64,000 nt of DNA from Daedaleopsis sinensis (Eukaryota; Basidiomycota; Agaricomycetes; Polyporales; Polyporaceae). The position numbers and the translations under genes are program-made. Under the pieces are notes generated by a model. The model did not search any database, was not told the DNA's origin, and was given only the letters and a program-made list of their open reading frames with translations. Below are positions 15,073 through 26,789 of this stretch, piece after piece. Within the stretch, counting starts at the first letter, position 1; every line of letters starts with the position of its first letter. The DNA lies in NCBI GenBank assembly GCA_033807695.1, contig CM066301.1, forward strand, positions 1,798,001 to 1,862,000. Direction: 5' to 3'.

Positions 15073-15571
15073 TCAGGATTCCGGCAAATAAACACTTGAG
15101 TTGAACATTGAGGCAGGAAGCATGGTGACGAGGCTGCGGGGATACACACAAACTCTTGACGTGTCCAGCTCCAAGACCTGTGCAGGACCTGGATGCGTAG
15201 CACGAGCCTGCATTTCCGCGCCGCGTGAATGGTAGAGCACAGAACTCTGCGAGATGAGCTGCCAACCATGGCACATAAGCGTCCTCAGCAGCCCACATGA
15301 GCGCCACTGGGCATGTCATGGAGCGGTGATGGAGCATGCGGGACATAGATGGCAAGTGTGATACTCACCATTCGCACGGCTACTACAGCCTATCCGCAAG
15401 TTGGTCGAGAGTGCACAGCAAGTTACTGGCGGCGCATGCAGAAGATAAAGTCACACTCACCATGATGATCGAGCGACCTATCGTGTGTAACACACTGTGT
15501 TGATCACCTCCTCTCACATCCTGATATTCACAGCGGGGTTCTTGATCTGTAGAGTGGACCACATCGTTCAT
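15073..15571 (-). CDS. Orphan three-exon gene in spacer 1 (copy A)
   Basis: Unrecognised protein of 101 residues. Three exons join with phase-0 introns: 15461-15571 (MNDVVHSTDQEPRCEYQ...), a 21-nt microexon 15369-15389 (AVVAVRM), and 15073-15246 (SSVLYHSRGAEMQARATHPG...), stop at 15073-15075. Both introns have GTGAGT donors and clear acceptors (GGATAG, CTCGCAG). The total of 306 nt is an exact multiple of three. An upstream open segment around 15580-15810, on the same strand and containing FSFCTDPEHSTLSAHFSES, may be a further 5' exon. No domain or signal peptide seen. A copy with the same predicted protein sits in spacer 2, so the unit duplicated recently. Coding status rests on frame continuity alone. 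Confidence 0.45.
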
Positions 15572-16724
15572 AGCGGCTATGGCCTATCATGATGGAGTTG
15601 CAGAGCGAGAAGGTAGACCTGAGAAAGCACATAGGACAGCCTGAGGATGGGAGGAGGTGACTCAGAGAAATGAGCAGACAGCGTGGAATGCTCTGGGTCC
15701 GTGCAAAAAGAGAAGATCCACAGAGAGGCGACGGGCGGAGAGATCACGGTGTCAGACTCGCTAGCGAAGGAGTGCCACTGCCAGCGCACCGTGCGGTTCC
15801 GAGTAGCGCACACGTTCTCACGTGTCCACTACTAGCGAGATCATAGATGTCTTGGCTCTAAACCTCCCGCCAAAATTTGAGGCTCAGAGATGTACCACAC
15901 AGGGCTCTAGATAGAGCAGTAGGCTGAACTTGAGCGAGGACTCTTGTTCCGGCGCTGGGCCTGACTCGGAGGTTGACGTGGCATTCAAGAGGTACTATGT
16001 GGCTGAAATGAATGGGCTCCAAGATAGCCTAATCCTAGGGATATTATAAAGCTGATTGGAGCAGGCCTGGTGACGTGTAAGGACAAGAGGTAGCAAGAAG
16101 ACAAAATGCGGAGCGTGCGAGATTTGCAAAGTTCCAAGTGTTTGGTACCGAGCACAGCCGCGTCATATCGTCCATCCTAATATGGGCATGTAAGCGCTCT
16201 CCGACACGGACGTGCCGTCTCGCTCTTTTGCTGTCTACCCAGCACCTCGCTGACCCGGACAGGATACATAATATATGCTTCCCTGATTACTGGCGCGTCT
16301 AAGAGTATATAGGCCACGACACCTCTAACGGAGTTTATTGACAGATTGTGTTCAACATGGACTTTGCGGAGCCCTACAAGACCATCTCGCCGCACATACA
16401 GTTTGTCTGTTGCGTAGGAACATTAGGAACTAATGCTGACACGTGGCAGAAACACACTCTGCCGAGCTTCTGAGGTATATCCCACAACACAGGTCGTACG
16501 GAACTGGTGGAACCGCTAGAACGACCGCTTAGACACATGTCCTCCTCGAGCCCCAGCCCTCCGAAATTACGACCCAAATTCGAGCTAAAACACCGCCCAT
16601 ACAGCCGAGCGCTCGCTAAGCCAAGCGCATGCACTATATCTAAGACCCGAGCGTGAAGAGCGGGCTTGGAACATTCCTCTTCCCTCCGCCTCCGCCCCGT
16701 AATTACCTTGCTCCCTCCCTAATT

Positions 16725-16890
16725 TCCGTGTCGCTCGCTGGTTGGCTGACCCACGCTGGAGGCATGACGTACCGTGTACGAGCTCCGAGAGTCGGACCAC
16801 GGGAGCACAACGCACGGGCCATGCTGAGTGCGTATAAGTACATCCCCGCACAATCAAGTTCAGCACTCACCTCCTCCCCCTCCCTCCTCC
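16725..16890 (+). promoter_or_regulatory. TATA promoter segment, spacer family, copy A
   Basis: Contains TCCGTGTCGCTCGCTGGTTG at about 16725, GCACGGGCCAT just upstream of a TATA box (TATAAGTAC at 16833), then GCACTCACCTCC and a long pyrimidine tract, the usual core-promoter style of filamentous fungi. The same elements in the same order occur at 25240-25400 (TATA changed to CATAAGTA) and at 59626-59800 in the spacer of the second locus, so this is a shared promoter module. Confidence 0.6.
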
Positions 16891-16927
16891 TCTCACCTCT
16901 ACTCCCTCCCTCCCCATCACGCATCTC

Positions 16928-17355
16928 ATGACGTCTCTGTGCACATCTACTCTGCCTGTCTCCGCACGCTCTGTCATCTCGACAATCGCTGCCAACCGCG
17001 AGATGGGTGAGTTGTCCCTGGTACCTGGGAGATCTCCGATTTACTCACCTTCATACTTCTCTCCCAGGTACACGAATAGCTGTGCTGTGCGCCGACACAC
17101 CGTCACTCCTATGGACACGCACGCAAGTCTCTAGCCGGTACAAATCCCACAGTAAGTCTTTCCAATCAACATGCATAAGAGCAGACTGACATCCGGTGTC
17201 CTAGGTACATACATGGTAGCTACTCGGCGTTCAAACCCAGTCAGCTCGGCGCAAAGCTCCCCGGCAGTGTACGTACCACCTTCTTCGCGTCCGACGATCA
17301 TACTCACCGCCTATCCAGAGTGATGAGTCCCGCCGCCTGACGAAGTGTTCGCAAG
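16928..17355 (+). CDS. Spliced orphan transcription unit downstream of TATA promoter (copy A), coding status uncertain
   Basis: From ATG 16928 (MTSLCTSTLPVSARSV...) exons 16928-17006, 17068-17151 and 17205-17268 are separated by introns with GTGAGT, GTAAGT and GTACGT donors and CCCAG or CCTAG acceptors. A fourth exon after TATCCAG (about 17322) ends quickly at TGA (VVMSPAA); acceptor use two bases later keeps the frame open up to the next GTGAGT near 17393. Further exon-like stretches follow to about 19.1 kb. The homologous unit in spacer 2 keeps the splice sites but differs by frame-shifting single-base indels. It may therefore be a decaying gene or a spliced non-coding RNA rather than a protein gene. 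Confidence 0.35.
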
Positions 17356-19737
17356 TCGTCGCGTGTCCTGTCCCGCCGGGATCCCGATATGGTGAGTCCT
17401 TGTGCTCCAGCTGCTCACAGTGGCACTGGCTGTCGTGGAGTTGAGCTTGCCCTCGTAGGAGATCCGAGGAGGCACGGCCGGACACTCACACGTGCCGCGA
17501 CCGACTTGTACCCCTGCGGAGCCGACGACTTGAGTGCGGGTGCACGCGAGCCCCGCACCCATGCACTGTGGTCCGGTGTCCACACCGACTCAGCTCCCGT
17601 ACGCTGTCGCGTCAACGAGCGGATATGTGAGCACGACGATCTGCTCGCGTGGAGCCCTGGGGCAAAAGAATCGTCGTGAGCGGCGCCCGATGGAAACGTG
17701 CTCCAAGTTTCCGAGCTGCGCGCATATTGGCAGAGTCCGCGGTACCGTGCTCGTCGCCCGGCTCAGGGATGATTCCGGAGAACTCGGCCGTCGTGGAGGC
17801 GTGCTCTGGCGCACCCCGCACGCTCTGTTGGCAGGGCGTGAGAGGTGCTCCAGCGGCGGTGAGCACGGCTCGTGGACGACCTTCTGTGAGGTCACCGCGA
17901 ATCCCGGCGGCTTGTGTGATGCGGACGGTACACCGCTTGTCAAATGAAGACTCACCTGGCGGGAGTGGAGACGTCGAGGATGGGTGGACGCGCCGCTAAG
18001 AGTGGTGCCCGGGGGAGATGCGTGCTCAGAGGGGCTCGCGGGCAGCTTCTCGCCTCCAGCTGTCAAACGAGGCCTACCATCACATCGTACGGCGAGAGTT
18101 CGGAGCTCACCGGAGGGAATGTGCGTTTGGGGCACAGCGTGAGGAAAGCGGAGGCGGCGAGGAGTGTCTTGATAGGTGGCCGGTCACAGAATGCGCGTAC
18201 GGTACATGTCGCCTATCGCATTTCAAGCGTTCCGGAAGAGACGTGACGGGCAGACGATTGTCGTGTCGTGGAGCCTTGACGGATGCTTGTCCAGAGGCGG
18301 ATACGGTACGTGAGCATAACACGCACTCGCACACGCTGTACATGTACTGACAGAACAGACATCCGACTCAGACGACTCCGCTGTCGTACGGCAGCGGGTC
18401 GTGGCGACTGATTGAGGGGTGGGCCCCGGACATCGCAGTGCGACCGGCCTGTCACTGGAGGGATTACAGGTGCGTGACCGTCGAATGCGCATCCGCAGCT
18501 CTATCCTGACTCATTCAGCAGAGCGGCCACTCACCGAGAGAACACAGATGCCCCAGGGCTTGAGCCGGGACGGCTCAGCGATGATCAAGCCGCGTCCGAG
18601 TGGTAGTATACGCACCGCGTGCCCGCGGCCTGACATCAGGCGACTCGGAGGCGATGGAGTCAGTAGAGCGACGTCGTCGAGCCATCTGCTCGAGAGCGCA
18701 AGGTGCGTGTCAGCGCGATGCTCATATAGTCTGAACACTCACGCACCTTGTGACAGAGGGACCGCTGCGACGCTGCCGTGCCAGTGGGAGACGTGCTTGC
18801 GGCCGCCCCATCGTGCTCTGTGTGTGTCTCGATGGCGCGTCCCGCCGTGCGTGTGCCACTCGACCCCGCGTCCCAGCTCGAAAACTGTGGAGTGCGGACG
18901 AGTTTGCGTGCAGCTGGCTCGAGTTGATCGAATGAGCAGCGAGACCGCGCGCATCGGTGGACGGTACGTGGCTGCCCGTCTGGCTGTACGTGCAGTACAC
19001 CCCTCATCTTGCCGGCTGCATGAGTGCATCGGGCGGGGCGCATCCGGGCGATAGCCATGGCATGCATGTCCCTGGTGTACCTGGCGGGTCATCAACAGCT
19101 GCGTCCGGCTGCATTCAAAGCGTGTACGTACCTGTCGTTTCCGCTTGCGAAGAAGCGTTACTAACTCTGCGGCGTCGGGTGCAGCTCGAAAGACGGATTG
19201 TGCGGCGGTCGGAAGGGACGTGGGCGCGAGGGCGGGCGTACGGCGATGTGAGTCGTACGCGAGGTACGTGCATCCTCGCAGCGTATGGATGTCGTCTGCG
19301 AAGTCTGAATCGCTCGCTCGCAGCGGTCGGCGTCGTGTCCGCACAGACGCGTGAGTGGTCTGCCTTGTTGTGCTCGCGCGGACTCGCGCGCGTGCGTCCG
19401 CGAGCTGATTGGACTTTGCACTGGCTCTTTCGAAGAACGCATGCGGGGGCGTGCTGCACACGTTCGTCGCGGACAGCTCCGGCGCACGCAGTTGAACGTT
19501 GAACGTTGAGGAGCGAGGGGCGGGATGAGGCTGCTGGACGTACCATTGGGAGAGTTTGCTGACGGTGTCGGATTCAGGTCACGATGGGAGTGCGGTATGT
19601 ATCGAGGACGGGTATGGACGGTACATGGTAAGTACAACGGGCGTGCTCGGGTCGAAAGGAGGGCAGAGCACAACTGATAGGGTGACAACGGTGTGGCGAA
19701 GTGAGGCAGCGGGGCGGGAGGTACTTAGGAGATGTGC

Positions 19738-20321
19738 TCACCGCGGCGCGTTGTGGTCCCTCGCGGACCCTCGCAGACGTGACCAGCGACGACGAGCGGT
19801 AGAAGAGGGAGCGAGCGTGTGCAGTGCGCCTTTGTGCGCGCCGTACGCGTCGAAGTCAGCCAAGGGCTGCGACAGCACGTCCGGCGCATGTAGCGTCGCG
19901 AGTACTACTGAGCACGACGGACAGAGTGACAGGGTCGTGCACAGAGAGTGGGGCGCGGGGATGGGAGTCGGGACGAGAGCGGGGGGTACTTACGAGATGT
20001 GCGCTCTGCGTCGCCGCCCCATCGCGGTCGTGACCGTCGGTGATGGCGAGGCGGCAGGGGCGGAGGCGTGGCGGCGGGGGAGAGGGAGAAGGCGGGAAGA
20101 GGGAGAGAGCGCATGCAGGGCGGTTTTGAGCGAATTGGAGGTCGAGCGGGTCGAGGTCTTGCCATCCGCTGCGTCCTCTGCTGCCAAAGAGCGGAGGGCG
20201 AACGGCGAGCTGGAGGGGACCCGAGCGTTAGAAGGAAGGAGCCACGGGGCGGGATCGGACACGAAGGAAAGGTCGCTGGACTCACTCGGATGACAAGCGA
20301 CGCGATCTTCGCGGAGGCCAT
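19738..20321 (-). CDS. Chimeric gene: captured OPA3 exon 1 spliced to spacer exons (copy 2)
   Basis: OPA3 exon 1 (20286-20321, MASAKIASLVIR with VIR coded GTC-ATC-CGA) keeps its GTGAGT donor, but OPA3 exon 2 is absent to its left. A GGCAG acceptor opens an exon 19994-20180 that stays in frame. It is Arg/Pro-rich, ends ...WGGDAERTS and has a GTAAGTACC donor. An acceptor GTGCTCAG leads to 19738-19907 (VLATLHAPDVLSQPLAD, then DAYGAHKGALHTLAPSS), stop at 19738-19740. The total is 393 nt, 130 residues. Copy 3 at 30.2-30.9 kb has the same three exons with length changes that sum to a multiple of three. The host promoter and start codon would drive it. Expression is unproven; Pro/Arg-rich exon 2 could be chance open sequence. 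Confidence 0.45.
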
Positions 20322-22753
20322 GATGAGAAGAAGTCGGTGAGAGAGATACAAAGGCTCGCAGCTTCAAGTTTAGGGCCTGGTCAAAGCGTAAATAGTGGAC
20401 GGTGCTCCCGACGGCGCAAGGCCTCGTCAGTGACGGTGACGCTCAACGCGACCTTCGGCGCCACTGGCCGGCATCATCCACGTGACTCGATCAAAATATT
20501 GTCGCGACTCGCGACTCGTCCATCCAGGCTGGCGCAGGTTGGTCTCTTACACCGCGAACCTTCCCGACCAGCTGCTGATCATGCCGCCATCGTTGCCCTC
20601 CAAGAAGCGCAAAACGCGCGAGGTGGACGACACCGCTCACGCAATCCAGGACCTCGAGACACAACTCACGACCGCCATCTCAAAAGGTTCTTCGCTGAAC
20701 CCGCTCGCCGACCTTCTCGATATTGCCCTGGACGTCTCCTCATCCACGCAGCTCTCCAAAGCCATCTATGCGCTGTACCGAGTCTTTGTGACCATCATCT
20801 CGAACGGGCTGCTCTCCGGCCCCGACCGCACAGAAGAAGCAAAGGCGGTTCGCGCATGGCTCCTCGAGAGGCTGCACGCCTTCGTGGACCTGTTGGCGAG
20901 CTTGCTTAAGGACGAGGAGGCGTCGTTGAAGGTGCCCCCAGCCTCACTCCTGCACCGTCTCGCTCTCACTCCCGTGAATACAGAGATCCGCGCTCGACAT
21001 TCTCTTCTCCCTGCAAAAGCACCTTTCTTCCTCGCTCACCCGGATCGGAGACAGCAAGCAACTCCCACAGTTCCACGTATCGCACTTCCGCAAGATAGTA
21101 TCTGCACTACTACTCTGTCCTCCTTCACAGCGCGGGAACGGCACCAAAAAGAGAAAGACCGATCCAGAGTCCGGCGCAGACCGCACCTTGGATGCGGACG
21201 TCCGCGATCACTTCGTCACCACCTGGTTCAGTGTGAACGACGACATACGGTGGTTCTTCCTCCGGGATGCTGCGTATGCGACAGTCCACTGTCATGCCCG
21301 TTATTCCATGTCGCTCACCGTTCTCTCACAGCATACTCATCTCCAAGCATCCGCACGCCGAGGCGCCTCAGTTGCCCGGCAACCTCCTCTCCATCCTCGA
21401 ACGTCTCACCACGTTCCCCACCAACGCGGCAGAGCTCAACAGCTGGTGGGTCGAGGAGCTCGGGACGAAGCCTGCGCCGTCGAAGAAGTCCAAGGCCGAC
21501 GACGATCAGGACGAGGATGACGACGCAGGGAACGATCCGGCGGACGCCGCCGAGGACGACTGGCGCAAGTTCTTCGACGACCCGCCCGCGAAGACCGCGG
21601 CCGAGGGCAAGAAGGCACCCGCGGGCCGAGTGCACACGCTGACCGTCCACCAGTCCCTGCACTCGCTCGCAGCGCACCGGGCGGTGTTCACCCGCGCATG
21701 GCTAACGCTGCTGCCGCGGCTGTCGCAGGGCTCGGCCGAGTCCACGAAGGGGCACTCGCTCCGGGTCCTGAACGTCCTCCACCGCGGGGTGATCCCGCAC
21801 CTCACGCGCCCCATCCTGATCATGGACTGGATAAGCGCATCCGTCGACCACGGTGCGTGCCCGCGGGCTCTATCTGACAGGCGTGCCCGGGCTGAGCGTT
21901 CCTGCAGGCGGCACGGTCGGGCTTCTCGCGCTGAACGCGCTGTTCACGCTCATGAAGGAGTACAACCTGTGCGTACACGCCCCGCGCGCGGCCACACATG
22001 CTCACAGCGCTGCAGCGACTACCCGTCGTTCTACACGCGGCTCTACAGCTTCCTGGACAGGGACGTGCTCCATCTGAAGCACCGCGCGCGGTTCTTCCGC
22101 CTCACGGAGCTCTTCCTCGGGTCGACGTAAGTGGAGTGCGCTCTCACGGGGCCCCGCGGCGACTGACGGTACTTACGCGCACTTCGCACTTGGCACTGCC
22201 CAGCCACCTCCCGGCGAACCTCGTCGCGTCGTTCGTCAAACGGCTATCACGGCTCTCGCTGAGCGCGCCCCCGGCGGCGGTCGTGATGCTCATCCCGTTC
22301 ACGTACAACATGCTCCGCCGGCATCCTGCGCTCCTGGCGATGATCCACCGTGCGGACGAGGTCGCCGGAGCCGAGTGTGGTATGTGCGATCCGCCGCCTC
22401 CCCCTTCCCTGCGTTTGGGTTTGGGATCGATGCCGATGGGGCGCTGGCGCTGACGATGACTGTGGCGGCTGGCAGATGGGTTCGATGCGGCGGAGGAGAA
22501 CCCGACGCTGACGAACGCGCTCGAGAGCTCGCTGTGGGAGCTGTACAGTCACCGGCAGCACTACCACGCGTCGGTGTCGTCGCTCGCGAAGATCTTCGAG
22601 GAGGCGTTCACGCGGCCGAGCTACGCGATGGAGGACTTTCTGGACCACACGTACGGGACGGTGCGTGCTGCCTGCTGTGTGTCGGGCATCAGACGAGTAG
22701 CTGTTCGACACGGAGGTGAAACGGAAGATCCGAAAGGAGCCGGCGACTGCTCT
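20270..22753. repeat. Direct repeat copy 2: OPA3 exon 1 - promoter - NOC4 block
   Basis: Second copy of the block described at 11731-14240, offset by 8526 bp at the NOC4 start codon. OPA3 is represented only by exon 1 and the donor half of intron 1. The right limit is the same base position in the last NOC4 exon as in copy 1, which implies that the copy 1 and copy 2 right junctions descend from one event. Confidence 0.9.
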
Positions 22754-22943
22754 ACGGTGGGTGCCGGCGTGGCGGGGGCAACCTCGCGTGTACATAGTGC
22801 GTGCAATATATCTCGTTTCCGTGAACACTCGGCTGCTGCGTGCTGGATCTCGTCTACCTCCGTTGGCGGACGAATCGCAAGGCGCAGATGTCCCGGATCG
22901 ATCTCTTGCCTTAGGGCACTGGGAGGGGGATATAGAAAACTAG
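20581..22943 (+). CDS. NOC4: Nucleolar complex protein NOC4, copy 2, with exchanged C-terminus
   Basis: Second NOC4 copy, with the same exon structure as copy 1 and only scattered differences (for example Q to L in IISNGLLSGPD, D to E in TEEAKAVRAW). The CBF/Mak21 domain is complete and open. The last-exon acceptor is GAGTAG|CTGTTC rather than the GGCAG of copies 1 and 3. After KEPATAL it leaves the native sequence and reads RWVPAWRGQPRVYIVRAIYL and onward into the minisatellite, stop at 22941-22943. As with copy 1, the last 18 native residues are missing. The divergent promoter upstream retains the conserved E-box element. It could be functional, redundant or on its way to decay; the near-intact frame argues for a young duplication. 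Confidence 0.8.
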
Positions 22944-23035
22944 GACACTTGGAGGGGGATATAGAGAACTAGGGCACTTGAAGGGGGATATAGAGAACTA
23001 GGGCACTTGGAGGGGGATATAGAAAACTAGGACAC
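22914..23035 (+). repeat. Minisatellite, about 30 bp x 4 (spacer 2 copy)
   Basis: Same unit as at 14393-14522 (GGAGGGGGATATAGA core), four units with a few substitutions such as ACTTGGAGG and ACTTGAAGG. The start overlaps the 3' end of the NOC4 copy 2 reading frame. Confidence 0.9.
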
Positions 23036-23586
23036 TCTCCAGGAGCATATTTGGATCTACTCAACTCTTCGTAGGTGTTCATACACACAGGTACACCCCT
23101 CTGACTCATCCATTTCTGACGCTGTCCTACAGAGTATGTACTTGCCCTGCCAGGAGAAAGCACTGCGCACACATACCCCCTCCAAACCTCCAAATCTGCG
23201 GTCCGACGTACGGGCGCCTATATGACTCCTCCTACGGTCTACCCATCAGGCCTCAGGGCCATCACCGCTAATTAGATGACATTGACGGTGCGGGACTTTC
23301 GTCGGCACAATTCACGTGTGTCATGATCATCTCCTCCCGCCCGTCACTGCTAATTAGATGTGATTGACGGTGTGGGACGCTCATCGACACGATTCACATC
23401 GAGCAGTGCAAATACGCTGCACATGTGTCGTCGAGGTCCGAGTCTATGCACATCAAGCAGTGCACATTTCAACGGTTGAAGTCGACATGTATTAGCATAC
23501 TATGGGAGCTACTAGTACATCGACTACTACACTCTAGCGTGTATTGAGAGCTCACCTTGATGCAGCATTCGACGCTAGCCTCACGG

Positions 23587-24085
23587 TCAGGATTCCGGCA
23601 AATAAACACTTGAGTTGAACATTGAGGCAGGAAGCATGGTGACGAGGCTGCGGGGATACACACAAACTCTTGACGTGTCCAGCTCCAAGACCTGTGCAGG
23701 ACCTGGATGCGTAGCACGAGCCTGCATTTCCGCGCCGCGTGAATGGTAGAGCACAGAACTCTGCGAGATGAGCTGCCAACCATGGCACATAAGCGTCCTC
23801 AGCAGCCCACATGAGCGCCACTGGGCATGTCATGGAGCGGTGATGGAGCATGCGGGACATAGATGGCAAGTGTGATACTCACCATTCGCACGGCTACTAC
23901 AGCCTATCCGCAAGTTGGTCGAGAGTGCACAGCAAGTTACTGGCGGCGCATGCAGAAGATAAAGTCACACTCACCATGATGATCGAGCGACCTATCGTGT
24001 GTAACACACTGTGTTGATCACCTCCTCTCACATCCTGATATTCACAGCGGGGTTCTTGATCTGTAGAGTGGACCACATCGTTCAT
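23587..24085 (-). CDS. Orphan three-exon gene in spacer 2 (copy B)
   Basis: Same three-exon structure and same predicted 101-residue protein as 15073-15571, offset by 8514 bp: exon 1 from 24085 (MNDVVHSTDQEPRCEYQ), the 21-nt microexon, and the exon ending ...SSVYLPES at 23587-23589. I saw no difference inside the exons; one substitution was noticed in the upstream region (GACAGCG versus GACAACG). No recognised domain. Identity this high fits recent duplication or gene conversion and so does not by itself demonstrate selection on the protein. Confidence 0.45.
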
Positions 24086-25449
24086 AGCGGCTATGGCCTA
24101 TCATGATGGAGTTGCAGAGCGAGAAGGTAGACCTGAGAAAGCACATAGGACAGCCTGAGGATGGGAGGAGGTGACTCAGAGAAATGAGCAGACAACGTGG
24201 AATGCTCTGGGTCCGTGCAAAAAGAGAAGATCCACAGAGAGGCGACGGGCGGAGAGATCACGGTGTCAGACTCGCTAGCGAAGGAGTGCCACTGCCAGCG
24301 CACCGTGCGGTTCCGAGTAGCGCACACGTTCTCACGTGTCCACTACTAGCGAGATCATAGATGTCTTGGCTCTAAACCTCCCGCCGAAATTTGAGGCTCA
24401 GAGATGTACCACACAGGGCTCTAGATAGAGCAGTAGGCTGAACTTGAGCGAGGACTCTTGTTCCGGCGCTGGGCCCGACTCGGAGGTTGACGTGGCATTC
24501 AAGAGGTACTATGTGGCTGAAATGAATGGGCTCCAAGATAGCCTAATCCTAGGGATATTATAAAGCTGATTGGAGCAGGCCTGGTGACGTGTAAGGACAA
24601 GAGGTAGCAAGAAGACAAAATGCGGAGCGTGCGAGATTTGCAAAGTTCCAAGTGTTTGGTACCGAGCACAGCCGCGTCATATCGTCCATCCTAATATGGG
24701 CATGTAAGCGCTCTTGGACACGGACATGTCGTCTCGCTCTTTCGTTGTCAACCCAGCACCTCGCTGACCCGTACAAGGTAAATAACAGATGCTACCCTCA
24801 TTTTCGGTGCGTGTAAGAGTCTATAGTTTACGACAACCTCTAACGGAACAGATCGTGTTCATGGACTGTGCGGAGCACTACAAGACCATCTCGCCACACA
24901 TACATTTTGTCTCTTGCGAAGGAGCACTAGGAAATAATGCTGACACGTGGCAGAGACATACATGATGACTCTCTGCCAAGTGTCTGGGCTATACCCCACA
25001 ACACAGGCTGTACGGAACTTGCGGAACAGCTAGAACAACCGCTTAGACATATGTGCTCCTCGAGCCCCAGCCCTCCGAAATTACGACGTTAAATTCGAGC
25101 TAAAACACCGCCTATGCAGCCGAGCGCTCGCTAAGCCAAGCGCAAGGCACCCTGACTCCGACGCGAGCGTGAAGATCAGGCTTGGAACATTCCCTTTCCC
25201 TCCGCCTCCGCCCCGTAATTACCTTGCTCCCTCCCTGATTTCCGTGTCGCTCGCTGGTTGGCTGACCCACGCTGGAGGCATGACGTACCGTGTACGAGCT
25301 CCGAGAGTCGGACCACGGGAGCACAACGCACGGGCCACGTTGAGTGCGCATAAGTAGTTCCCCGCACAATCATGTTCAGCACTCACCTCCACCCCCTTCT
25401 CCTGCCTCTCACCTCCGCTCCCTCCCTCTCTATCTCGAACTGTCATCTT

Positions 25450-25870
25450 ATGACGTCTCTGTGCACATCCTCTCTGCTTGTCTCCGCACGCTCAATCATC
25501 TCAACAATCGCTACCAACCGCGAGATGGGTGAGTTGTCTCTTCCTAGAAGATCTCCAATTTACTCACATTCGTACCTTTCTCCCAGGTACACGAATGGCC
25601 GTGCTGTGCGACACACCGTCACTCCTATGGACATGCACGCAAGTATCTAGCCGGTGCCAATCCCACAGGTAAGTCTTTCCAATCAACATGCATAACAGCA
25701 GACCGACATCCGGTGTCCCAGGTACATACATGGTAGCTACTCGGTGTTCAAACCCCAGTCAGCTCGGCTCAAAGCTCCCCGACAGCGTACGTACCATCTT
25801 CTTCGTGTCCGACAATCATGCTCATCGCCTATCCAGAGTGACGAGTTCCGCCACCTGACGATGTGTTCGC
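25450..25870 (+). pseudogene. Spliced orphan transcription unit (copy B), frame altered
   Basis: Homologue of the unit at 16928, starting MTSLCTSSLLVSARSI at ATG 25450. Splice positions are conserved (G|GTGAGT, CTCCCAG, GTAAGT, GTACGTACC). The second donor lies one base later (CACAG|GTAAGT) and exon 3 has an extra C (CAAACCCCAG), so the third exon is read in another frame (KPQSARLKAPRQ). The promoter TATA is CATAAGTA. These changes suggest relaxed constraint on the protein. I label it pseudogene-like, but a non-coding spliced RNA would fit equally well. Confidence 0.3.
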
Positions 25871-26789
25871 AGATCGTGTCCCCCCGGGATCACCGATATG
25901 GTGAGTCTTTGTGCTCGAGCTGCTCGCAGTGGCACTGGCTGTCGTGCAGTTGAGCTTGCCCGAGGAGGAGATCCGAGGAGGCACGGCCGGACACTCACAC
26001 GTGCCGCGACCGACTTGTACACCTGCGGAGCCGACGACTTGAGTGCGGGTGCACGCGAGCCCCGCACCCATGCAGTGTGGTCCGGTGTCCACACCGAGCC
26101 CCGCCGCTTCGTCCGTGTGACCGGCGCGCCTGAGAATAACGGCTACGCCGACACCCGAGATGTGTGTGGTGCCGTCATCGCATGCTTCTCGCGCTCTACC
26201 ACATTCTAACGGTGTCTTCTCGCGTTCTGCAGGACCTGAGGACAGCTGTCACGACAGTCTATTCGCAGACTCGGCTGTGTGCGTGTGGTACGTCAACCCT
26301 CGCTGGAAGATTGGCTAGTTTACACTGCTTACCGTGAACAGCGCCGCTGAACTCGGCGGTCTGATGGCAATCGCTGTCCGTGAGGTGCTCGCACAACAGC
26401 ATGCTGAGAGCGACGCTGCGCCGTCCAAGATGGAACGGCTGGACATCGCCACAAGCTAGGTTCGTTCTTGCACCGTGAATCACGCATATTCTGATCCATA
26501 CCCTGGCAGCCCAGACATTGCGCTGTTGCGCCATTCCGGACACTGACATCTACGTTCACACCGCCAGCTCGCGCTCACCCAATATGCAGGGACTCCGCTT
26601 GGTGGTCCTCCCGACCGGCCGCCTTCGCCGTGTTCCCGACGGCTCGGCTGCGACTCGATGGTACGTACCCAGCTCGCCCAGCCTGTGCGCCGTGCAGCTT
26701 TGACATGTACCCAGGCTCCCGGTCTTCCCGTATGGAAGGCCCGGCCCGGAAAATCCTGCGCTGCGCGAGACCTGCTAAGTCGATGCTCA

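Larger units (their letters stand above)
14241..20265. other. Spacer 1 between block copies 1 and 2
   Basis: About 6 kb that is absent from the unique flanks (left of OPA3 exon 1 and right of NOC4 copy 3). It contains a 30 bp minisatellite, a minus-strand three-exon gene, a TATA promoter with plus-strand exons from 16.9 kb, GC-rich exon-like sequence with many GTACGT and GTGAGT sites to about 19.6 kb, and the downstream exons of a chimeric OPA3 gene. No transposase, reverse transcriptase, long terminal repeat or terminal inverted repeat was recognised. Between 17.4 and 19.7 kb open frames are interrupted or differ from spacer 2 by indels, so I call no confident CDS there. Confidence 0.7.
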
